The notes beneath the pieces were generated by a model. The model had not been told where the DNA came from. It saw nothing but the letters and a program-made list of their open reading frames with translations, and made no database searches. A DNA stretch of 64,000 nucleotides from Myrmaecium sp. VS I D KN 1. Taxonomy: Eukaryota; Ascomycota; Dothideomycetes; Valsariales; Valsariaceae. Of this stretch, positions 55,747 through 64,000 are shown in pieces (the stretch's first letter is position 1; every line of letters begins with the position of its first letter). Both the position numbers and the translations under genes were made by a program. The stretch is taken from the NCBI GenBank assembly GCA_019775845.1, contig JADQAV010000047.1, positions 1-64,000 of the forward strand, in the 5' to 3' direction.

Positions 55747-56808
55747 GTGTGGCACTCCTTTGGTCGATATGGCGTGGAGAATTGGAAGGCACCGTGATCT
55801 TTTCCTTTTTCTTGATCAGTCCTGGTTTGGGGGCAATCTGAATGGAAGGAGGATGGCATGTTGGACCGGGAGAAATTGGGGTTTTTGGGTGCTGAGTTTG
55901 GGATTTGGATTTTTTTTTTCCTTTTCATTTTGCTTCTTCTTTTATACTCCCTCTTCCCTTTTTTGGCTCTTATGAGGGGTGAAATTCGACCTCTCCTCAA
56001 TGCATATTTTCTCTTCTTTTTCTTTGAGAGGCAGTGTTCGTCACCCACGGGACGGAGGGGCGAGAGAAAGCGTGGTGAACATCAGGGAGGGGGAAAAGGT
56101 GCGAGGGATTGGGGGATGGGGGGCAGTTTGACTTTTTTTATACCCTGGAGGAGGAAGTTGGGTTTGTTTGCGAGTTGATCTAGTCTGGTCCTATATATCA
56201 GGTACTCACTTGCCTTCTCTACTGAATTTGAATAGGAAGGGGCTTTTTTCATTTTCATTCTCATTTTCATTTTCATTTTTTTTTCCACAAAAAGGAGATA
56301 CTTTTTCAATCAATTAGTCTACTTGATTTAACGGTGAAAGGCTTTCATACTAATAGAGAGTCAAAGGATTTTAGCTTTTGATATGCTTATACTTATGCTT
56401 TTCTATCGCTCTGTATAAACTACTGTTTGGTTGTGATGTTGATAATGTTTATGTACATACTTTTATACGAGTCAAGCAGGCGGGAACGACGGTTCCGTCG
56501 GCAGGGATGCCGAGCGGGGGGGTAAGCAATCCATAGTTCCCCGGGTAAGGGAAGTGACGCATGTGATCGCGGCACCACCTGCGCTCTTTACCGGCCGGCT
56601 ACCACGGGACCGACCGTTTCCCTTCCGCACCCATTGCACCACCACCACTACCACCACTACCGCCGTCTCCACCCGGACTCACTCACTCACTCACTCACTC
56701 ACTCACCATTCTCCAGTTTGTTCTCTCTTGTGTATGTATTGATCTTGGTTGAAATCACCCGAACCGTCCAGCGGCCATCTTGCCCCCTTTCATCCTCCTC
56801 ATCACACG
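55747..56808. other. Intergenic region
   Basis: 1.06 kb between the bHLH stop and the DPL1 start. T-rich tracts (55905-55960, 56255-56285) are likely 3' UTR of the bHLH gene. A (CTCA)n repeat of about seven units lies at 56678-56706 in the DPL1 promoter. No gene is seen. Confidence 0.55.
56678..56706 (+). repeat. (CTCA)n microsatellite
   Basis: About seven CTCA units in the DPL1 upstream region. Confidence 0.85.
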
Positions 56809-58735
56809 ATGCCCGGCTCCTCCCAGCTCCCCGTGAGTCTGCGCGACGCCTTCCTGGCGCAACGAGCGTCTCCGCGCGGCCGCCTGATTGCCTTTAACCT
56901 GGACATGTGAGTGATTACCGTGCAGACCGGTCATGGCAGAACAAACGGTCTTCTCACACCACCCTTCCCTCCGCTAACCTTCGCTTCCCCCCCCATCCTC
57001 CCACAGCGTCCGCAACATCGTCTTCCTCCTCTTCCTCCTCCGCTGGACGCGGCGCGCCTTCTACCGGCTCAAGGGGCGCGGGCCCCTCGGCTCCGTCGTC
57101 GACGCCTACCGCGCCCTCCATCGCACGCTGTACGGCTACTTCCTGCGGCTCCCCTTCGTCGCGCCCAAGGTGCAGCGGCAGGTGGACGAGGCGCTGCTGG
57201 ATCTGGAGCGCAAGCTCGTGCCCTCCGGACCCGGGGTGGAGAAGTTCCCGCGTCTGCCCGCTGAAGGCTGGAGCGAGGACCAGGTCCGCGATGCCCTGGA
57301 CCGGCTTGTGGCTATGCAGCATACCCGCTGGGAGGACGGCCGGGTTAGCGGGGCGGTTTACCATGGCGGCGCGGACCTGACGCGGCTTCAGACGGAGGCC
57401 TTTGGCAAGTTTACTGTCGCTAACCCTATTCATCCGGATGTCTTTCCTGGCGTGCGGAAGATGGAGGCTGAGGTTGTGAGCATGGTATGTGGTGTTTCCG
57501 TGGCATGAGTCCACATTCGCATTCCCTTGTAGACGTGCTAATGACGATGAACAGGTTCTTGCACTCTTCAACGCGCCGGAAGATGCGGCTGGTTGTACGA
57601 CCAGTGGTGGCACCGAGTCCATCCTTATGGCTGTGCTGAGCGCCCGCAATAAGGCGTACCACGAGCGCAGGGTCACGGAACCCGAGATGTAGGCTTATTC
57701 TACTCGCGCACCACCTGCCTGTACCACCCACTCATCCGACTTTCTAGGATTCTCCCCGAAACCGCCCACACCGCCTTCCGCAAGGCGGCCGAGTACTTCA
57801 AGATCCGCTACCACCTCGTTCCCTGCCCAGCGCCGACATACCGCGCGCACCTCCCCAGCGTCCGCCGGCTCATCAACCCCAATACGATCCTGCTGGTGGG
57901 CAGCGCGCCCAACTTCCCGCACGGCATCATCGACGACATCGTGGGACTGTCGAAGCTGGCGGTGAAAAAACGGATCCCGCTGCACGTTGACTGCTGCCTG
58001 GGCTCATTCCTGGTGCCGATGCTCGAGCGTGCCGGCTTCCCGACCGAGCCATTCGACTTCCGCCTCCCCGGCGTGACGAGCATCAGCTGCGACACGCACA
58101 AGTACGGCTTCGCGCCCAAGGGCAACAGCACGGTCCTCTACCGCACCCGCCGCCTGCGCACCTACCAGTACTTCGTCTGCGCCGACTGGAGCGGCGGCGT
58201 GTACGCCTCCCCAGGCATCGCCGGCAGCCGACCCGGCGCGCTGATCGCGGGATGCTGGGCGAGCATGATGCGCGAGGGGGAAGCCGGGTACGTGGCCGCG
58301 TGCCGGCGCATCGTCGGCGCAACGAAACGCCTCGAGGGCCTCCTCCGCACCGACCCCACCCTCAAACCGGAACTCGCCGTCCTCGGCACCCCGCTCGTCA
58401 GCGTGCTCGCCTTCCGCACTCTCCCCGCCGGCGGCCTCAACTGCTACGACGTCGCGGACGCGATGAGCGCGCGCGGCTGGCATCTGAACGCCCTGCAGAA
58501 TCCGCCGGCGATCCACGTCGCGGTCACTTTACCTGTGGTTGACGCGGTCGATGCGTTGGTGGAGGATCTGCGGCAGGTGGTCAGGGAGCTGCGGGGGAAG
58601 ATGGCGGAGGCTGGGGATGTGGAGAGGAAGCAGGGCGATGCGGCGGCGTTGTATGGCGTGGCGGGTAGCTTGCCGGATAAGAGTGTGGTGGTGGAGTTGG
58701 CGAGGGGGTTTTTGGATACGTTGTATAAGGTTTGA
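56809..58735 (+). CDS. DPL1: Sphingosine-1-phosphate lyase
   Basis: Model: 56809-56906, 57007-57484, 57555-57688, 57748-58735; introns 100, 70 and 59 bp; 565 aa. A hydrophobic segment at about residues 30-43 (IVRNIVFLLFLLRW) anchors it in the ER membrane. The PLP-dependent decarboxylase fold follows: HTRWEDGRVSGAVYHGG, NPIHPDVFPGVRKMEAE, GCTTSGGTESILMAV, and CDTHKYGFAPKG with the PLP-binding Lys355; HVDCCLGSF supplies the cofactor-side Asp. The enzyme splits long-chain base phosphates to a fatty aldehyde and phosphoethanolamine, the only exit from the sphingolipid pathway. All motifs are intact. A G-rich run follows the stop codon. Confidence 0.95.
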
Positions 58736-59285
58736 GTTGGGGGGGGGGGGGAGTGGGAGGTTGAGAGTTATTTTGTATATATTGGTATTGTTTTGATGTC
58801 GTTGGGAGGGGTGGGCTGGGGTGGGCTGGGGACTCGTGGGAGGTGGAGGGGAAAGAGGAGTAAAGAAGGAATCAATTGAGTCAATTCTCGCTTCTTACAT
58901 TATTCTCTGCGATGGTTGTGGTTGGGGTGGGGTGGGATGCGGCGGATGGCAGAAGGTGGATGGTGGGCATGGTAGGATGTGGCGGAAGGTACCTTAGGTT
59001 TTGAGGTCTAAGACGGACAAGGCTGAACTTCAATCCCCCCTTCTCGGTGGAAGTCGAAGAGCAAGAATGAAGTAACATCGCTGCGCGACCGCATCAAGCC
59101 CATGCATGAATCGGGGAGCTACCGGTGGAGGTATGTATGTATGTATGTATGTAATAAGAATAGGATCCAAACACCACAGCCTACCACGCCGCTTTCACTA
59201 CCGACGGTCTAGATAGTCATACAAGTGATACAAAAACAGGTAGAAGGTAAGGAGACGAGACCAAAACACCCTGTGTACGCCCGAT
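58736..59285. other. Convergent intergenic region
   Basis: Between the DPL1 stop and the ABCD transporter stop. Begins with a run of about 13 G (58739-58751) and contains a (GTAT)n repeat of about five units at 59132-59151. No gene. Confidence 0.55.
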
Positions 59286-61626
59286 TTACACCGCGGTCAG
59301 CTCCGCCACGCGCCGCTCGATCTCAGGCACGGCGCGGAGCTGGAGGTCGAGGTCTTCTTTCTCGCTGCAGCAGATCGTCAGCATGCCATCCTCGGCGGAG
59401 AAACCTCCTAACAATGACGGAGAGGAAGGGGAGAGGGCAAGAACTTACTCCTCAAGCTGCAACCGCCTCTCCGCATCAAGGCGGGTGAAAACATACTTCC
59501 CCTGCCCATCAAACTGCAGGATATTAACATGATACTTCCACAAGCTCCGGCGATGGCTGACCGTCATCAGCGTGACGCCAAGCCGCTTCGCCTCCTCATA
59601 CATGACCCGCTCGACCTCCAGCGGCACGCTGGACGTGCACTCGTCCAGGATCGCGTAGCGGGGCGCGTGATAAAACAGCCGGGCCATGGCGACACGCTGC
59701 TGGACGCCAGCGGAGAGGACGTCCGCCCACTCCCGCTCGGCCTCCCAGCCGCCATCGTGCCGGTCGACGAGGCCGTCGATCCCCAGCACGGCGAGGATGC
59801 GGAGCAGATCCGCGTCCGTGACGGCGCGGGCGCGCATCTCACGCGGCCCATCCGGGTAGATGATCTGCTGGCGCAGGGAGCCGCGGGAGAGGTAGGGCCG
59901 CTGGGGCAGGTAGAAGATGTGGTCGGGCGGGGGTTTGCGGACGCGGCCGCCGTAGACGGGCCAGAGGCCACCGAGGATGCGGAAGAGGGAGGATTTGCCG
60001 CAGCCGTTCGGGCCGACGATGAGGAGGTGCTCCCCGGCGCGAACGCGGAAGCTGAGCTGTCGGACGAGGACGTCGCCGTTGGGGCTGACGATGGGGACGG
60101 CGACGAATTCGATGTCGTCGGCTTCGAGGACGGTGCCTCGGCCTTGCAGCACGGCGGCGTTTTCGGCGGTGTTGGCGCTGGAGACGAGCTGCTTTTCGAA
60201 GTGGCCGGCTTGGATGTCTTCGATGACGTCGAGGAGGGTGGAGACGCGGGATGTGTAGCCGGCGAGCTCGGTGATTTCTTTGTAGGAGAACATGACGCGG
60301 CCGAAGGCGTCGGAAGAGGAGAGCAGCATGCGCCGGTTGGTGACGAAGCCTATCAGAGGTGGTTAGTTAGAGATGTGAGTTGAAGTGGAATGGGGGTGGA
60401 ATGTGCAATATGGAAAGAAAGTAACATACTCTCCGTTCGATCCCCCATATTTCCACCCGTCACCCCGGGAACCTTGAAAAAGACCGGCACGCTGCAGAGC
60501 ATCAGGCCCAGCGCCCCCCAGAAATACTTGATCACAAAGTCCTCCATGACGCCGTGGTAGAAACGCCGGCGCAGGATGCGGTTGACGTGTTTGATCAGCG
60601 TGAAATAGCCCTTGTCGAGTGTATCCTTCTCCGCCTCGTGGCCGGAGTACAAGGCGACCTCCTCGCTGTAGTCGATCAGCCGAGCGTGCTGGCTGCGGAA
60701 CTCGCCTTCCAGCCGGGCCTCGTCCGCGACGTATCGGCCGAACGGCGGGGTGAGCGCGCGCATCACCCCGGCGGACAGCTGGACGAGCAGGCCCATGAAG
60801 AAGAGCCCCTCGCCGCCGACGCTGCGGGAGAGCGAGTAGTTGTAGATGACCATGTCGAGCACGGGCTTCGCGATGTTGGAGTACAGCTCCGCGAGGCTGT
60901 TGGAGAACTTGGCCACGTCGACGGTGATGAGCTGGTCGGCGTTCTTGATCCGGTCGTCGAGGGCGGAGAGGGCGTAGAAGGTCATTTGGGAGAGGTACTT
61001 GTGGTGGATGTAGTTGGTTAAGCGGGTGCGGTATTGGAGGGCGAGCTTGCATTGGTGGTAGGAGAGCTGGGCGATGTGAGCATTTCCTTTCTTTCCTTTT
61101 GCAGCGGTTCACGTACCATTGAGTTCGTGAAAGTAGCCGGAACAGCGACGGCCATCCACCAAACCAGACCTTTGAGGAAATCCCTCCCGCGTCCGCGCAC
61201 CAGGCTGCTCACGAGCTTGCCATCAAGTTCCGCGACGTACAGACTGATCAGGGTGCGTATGACGAGGAAGATGCTATGGCTGATCAATAGCCGGAGCTCC
61301 TTGCTCCTCCACCCGGGGATCACGATCCGCAACAGTCTCATCAGGTTCCTGAAGAACTCCCGGTTGATCTCGACCTTCTTTCGCCCGGTCGCTTCTCCCG
61401 GCGTCGCGCCGGTACCGGGGTGCTTCCGCGCGTGCGCCTGGCGCGCGGCCGCGGCTTTTTGCTCGGAGACCGCATTCCTGATCCGGTTGAGGAGGGCGAT
61501 GAACAGGGTGAGGTAGACCGCTCTCGAGATGCGCGTGCGGTTTTGTAGGTAGCGTTTCGTCAGGTCGCTGACGATGCGCTTGACGGACCCCTCGGTGGAG
61601 GCGGACAGCTTCGAATGAGCAGCCAT
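59286..61626 (-). CDS. Peroxisomal ABC half-transporter, ABCD/ALD (Pxa1/Pxa2) family
   Basis: Model: complement of 59286-59364, 59449-60349, 60430-61066, 61117-61626; introns 84, 80 and 50 bp; 708 aa. One ABC_membrane_2 domain (about residues 90-370) followed by one nucleotide-binding domain, so a half-transporter. Walker A GPNGCGKS at 495-502, signature LSAGVQQR at 594-601 (canonical LSGGQ varied), Walker B YAILDE at 614-619 and switch His in [32 protein letters not shown] contains the ALD-type EAA-like loop. ABCD proteins dimerise in the peroxisome membrane and import long-chain acyl-CoA for beta-oxidation. Whether this is the Pxa1 or the Pxa2 partner cannot be told here. The last exon codes only 25 residues plus the stop. 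Confidence 0.92.
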
Positions 61627-63721
61627 GGTGATGACACGCTCAGTGAAGCTTCACGTGTTGTCTTCGGACGGTTGGGGAGGTTGCGTGCATCCTGTGTGAA
61701 GGAAGGGATTATGTGACAACGGGTCTTTGATATGACGATGCGATGTTTGGTTCGCGGCGAGGCATGTGAACCTCGGCATTCGACCACCACCCCCCGGACT
61801 CTCAGGTGGTCTGGGCGTAGTGGCCCGGAGGTTCCAATCTGGGGTCGGCAACCTGGAACGTCGGAAAGGTGCCGAGGAACGGACCGTCTTCGGGGACGGA
61901 ACATCAGAGCTTCCGAGAAAAGTGAAACCTCACCACACCACGACCACTGCCAACATGTTCTCCATCTACCTCAGGTTACGGAATGCATCCTGCCAAAGGT
62001 ATGCAAAGTAAGGTATCACTCAGTAATTTAGGCCCGGCCGACAAAGGCCGTGCACATATTTCTTCAAGCCACGATAACCTAGGTAGCCGCGGACGCAGTG
62101 TCTTGCAGTCTTGCTCCTCAGTCTCGACAGAAAACTCATCGTAACCGGATTGCAGCTTTTGAAGTGCAGCGACATGCACCGTTAGTATCTCCAGTCAAAT
62201 CGCGTCATTTGCATCTTTGTTTCGTTTCGTTGCTTTCTGAACGTCAAGTTGTAGTTTTAGCTTCATCCTCCATCTTTGAAGGCATCTGTTTCTGTTCGTG
62301 ATCAGTCATATCCTGCTCCAAGTCTTATTACTTCCCAAAGTCTCTTCATATTTCATATCATTCATTCTCTGTCATACGTAGTAGGGTCGCGCTGTTTAGT
62401 CCTTCTCTCTCCTTGCTCGCCATGTTGCGTGTGTTTGCCGTCTGCGCAAGTATGCGAGGTCTTGCATCTTCGATGTGAAGACGAAGTCATGTTTATAAGT
62501 CTCTTCTTCTTCTCATTGTCAGGTGTGGCATGTTGGACCAGCAGTGCGCGTGGATGCGGAAGGTAGCGCGAGTGCGATGCATCACGGGAAAAGAACACCA
62601 TCGTCAAGTCTTGACGTGCAAGAGAAAGCGACGTCGGGTACCCCAACAACCTCAATGCGGGCTGCAAGGTTGTTAAGGAACGAGTCAACGGGCGCGGGTG
62701 TGAAGCAGACACGTGCAGTCCTCATCGGACCTCCAGTCCCTCAGTTACGCCCACAGTCCGCCCCTCCCCTGCACCAGACAGGCTATGGGGGATATAATGT
62801 CAAATAAGCAGCCAGTCTACCATCCAGTAGAGAGGTAGCAAGAAGGCGCCAAGTCACCGGTGATTTGGTCGGGTCAAACTTGCGAGCTCTTCACAACGCG
62901 GCGAACACCGAACCGAACCGAACCCCCCCGAAGCCCCCGAGTTCGAATCCCCGACGAGACGCGACAAAAAACCCTTGCAATCGGAGCAAGGTCACACACT
63001 GCAGCTGGACGCCGGCTGCAGTGGGTAAACTGATCGTCCGGGATCAAGTTTATAGGAGCCTTCGGGCTCTGACTTTTTGTCCCCAGGATTTCCTGGGGGA
63101 TTTTTTTATTGTTTTGGCTTTTGGTGGTTTCCTTTTTAAATGCTGCAGCTGATTGATGCGCGCTTGGCCCTTATATCACGATATATTACAGTTCAATGGA
63201 GAAAATCGATGCTTTTTGAAGGTCCTTACAAAGTTTCAATGAGTGGCGGCGTGATAACTCATGACGTCTCCACGACAAACGGCGAATGTACCCAGCAAGA
63301 TGGCAGAGCTACGCTTTTCACAACCCGGCAGGGAAGAAGCGACGCAGAGAGATCGAAACGTTAATCACCGTCGGCAATGGATAACACGCTTCTTAGAGTG
63401 GTGGTTTTCTACCCGCCCCAACCATCATCACAGCATCAGCATGCACCCAGCCAAGTCCAGCATCATCACCAGCATGTACCCAATCAAATTCGGCAACATA
63501 AATCACACAATCATTTCACAATGCATTTTGCAAAGAGCCATGAAACGACAGAACCTAAATGTGCCATATTTGGAACGCGAAAAGATGCTAAATACATGAA
63601 ATGACACTGATAACAATTGGCACGCATACAGAGTCCTACTCGCACACACGTTCGATCACACTTCACGAAGCGCTTCACCAAATTAAAATCAACAACAGAG
63701 AAATTCAACAACAACATATCC
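61627..63721. other. 2.1-kb intergenic region with a hairpin cluster
   Basis: Upstream region of the ABCD gene on the left and 3' UTR of HMG-CoA lyase on the right. Open frames are short and shared between strands. The noteworthy part is 62973-63108 (next entry). CATCA-type repeats lie at 63423-63480. Confidence 0.55.
62973..63108 (+). ncRNA. Candidate structured RNA: five successive hairpins ending in a T-tract
   Basis: Five non-overlapping stems follow one another: CCTTGC/GCAAGG (62973-62991, 6 bp); CACTGCAGC/GCTGCAGTG (62997-63023, 9 bp); AAACTGATC/GATC-A-AGTTT (63027-63051, 9 bp with one bulge); GAGCC-TTCG-GGCTC (63055-63070), a C(UUCG)G tetraloop; and CCCCAGG/CCTGGGG (63081-63098, 7-8 bp). 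Seven T follow at 63101-63107, a possible Pol III stop. I match it to no known RNA family (not 5S, U6, tRNA or SRP as far as I can see). It could be a ncRNA gene, a structured UTR element, or chance; density of perfect stems is the only evidence. Confidence 0.35.
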
Positions 63722-64000
63722 CTAAGCGTCCTTCCTCGCCAACTTCGCCAGCGTCGCCTTGCCCGCCCGACTCTCATTCGGCCTGCCCAGCTCACGCGAG
63801 ATCCACTCCCCCACCCGCGCCAGCTCCTCCAGCCGCACGCCTGTCTCCGCGCCCAACGCGTGAAACGCATAGACCAAATCCTCGGTGGACACATTGCCGG
63901 TGGCACCAGGGCTATACGGACAACCCCCCAAGCCCGCCACCGCGGCGTCAAACGTGCGGATGCCATGCTCAAGCGCGACGACGGTATTGACGAGCGCCTG
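63722..64000 (-). CDS. Hydroxymethylglutaryl-CoA lyase, 3' end (partial)
   Basis: The frame enters from the right edge and ends at the stop at 63722-63724; 92 residues are visible. QALVNTVVALEHGIRTFDAA precedes GLGGCPYSPGATGNVSTEDL, the conserved HMG-CoA lyase motif whose cysteine (Cys266 in the human enzyme) sits in a mobile active-site loop. GVRLEELARVGEWISRELGR and an Ala/Lys-rich end (LAKLARKDA) follow. The enzyme cleaves HMG-CoA to acetoacetate and acetyl-CoA in leucine breakdown, in mitochondria or peroxisomes. The N-terminal part and any introns lie outside the window; no typical C-terminal PTS1 is seen. Confidence 0.92.
   Translation of the reverse strand, partial: QALVNTVVALEHGIRTFDAAVAGLGGCPYSPGATGNVSTEDLVYAFHALGAETGVRLEELARVGEWISRELGRPNESRAGKATLAKLARKDA

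Noticed and set aside
62935-62960. B-box-like GAGTTCGAATCCCC, possible tRNA
   Set aside because: The T stem does not pair, and no D arm or acceptor stem is found upstream or downstream on either strand.

Overview
The window reads as nuclear DNA of a filamentous ascomycete (Pezizomycotina). Genes are spread over both strands, most carry short introns (about 50-100 bp) with GT..AG ends and CTAAC/CTGAC-type branch points, coding DNA is GC-rich, and there is a large AT-rich island nearly without CpA/TpG, which is the mark of RIP (repeat-induced point mutation). I cannot place it below subphylum from sequence alone. All exon models were made by eye from splice sites, reading phase and family knowledge; there is no transcript support. 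Layout, left to right: the 3' end of a GH17 cell-wall glucanase (+); a Dal5-type MFS transporter (-) divergent from a TauD/JLP1-type sulfonate dioxygenase (+), a possible organosulfur uptake and oxidation pair; RGP1 (-), the Ypt6 GEF subunit; RRG9 (-); an MpaB/rubber-oxygenase-type ER oxygenase (+); a gene-poor stretch; and a 9.3-kb RIP-mutated island (16452-25723). The island has imperfect terminal inverted repeats, an 11-bp direct repeat at its two sides, and a Ty3/gypsy-type retroelement fossil inside. To its right follow cytochrome c (+), a PDK/BCKDK-family mitochondrial kinase (+), a sugar-transporter MFS (-), a 2.4-kb gene-poor gap, a RIC8/synembryn-like gene (+), a CCCH-like zinc-finger protein (+), and a low-complexity protein of unknown function (+). 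The right third is dense housekeeping DNA: COX12 (-) divergent from an NDUFA4/MLRQ-type subunit (+), a single-RRM protein (-) divergent from SEC31 (+), mitochondrial ribosomal protein uL30m (-) divergent from SEC6 (+), an Ino4-like bHLH factor (+), sphingosine-1-phosphate lyase (+), a peroxisomal ABCD half-transporter (-) and the 3' end of HMG-CoA lyase (-). Themes: respiration and mitochondrial metabolism (CYC, PDK, COX12, MLRQ, uL30m, RRG9, HMG-CoA lyase), membrane traffic (RGP1, SEC31, SEC6) and lipid or organosulfur metabolism (DPL1, ABCD, Ino4-like, MpaB-like, TauD). The signals most worth a second look are the bounded RIP island, a run of five hairpins ending in a T-tract at 62973-63108, the transporter/dioxygenase pair, and a 138-codon ORF in frame behind the single UGA stop of the kinase gene.
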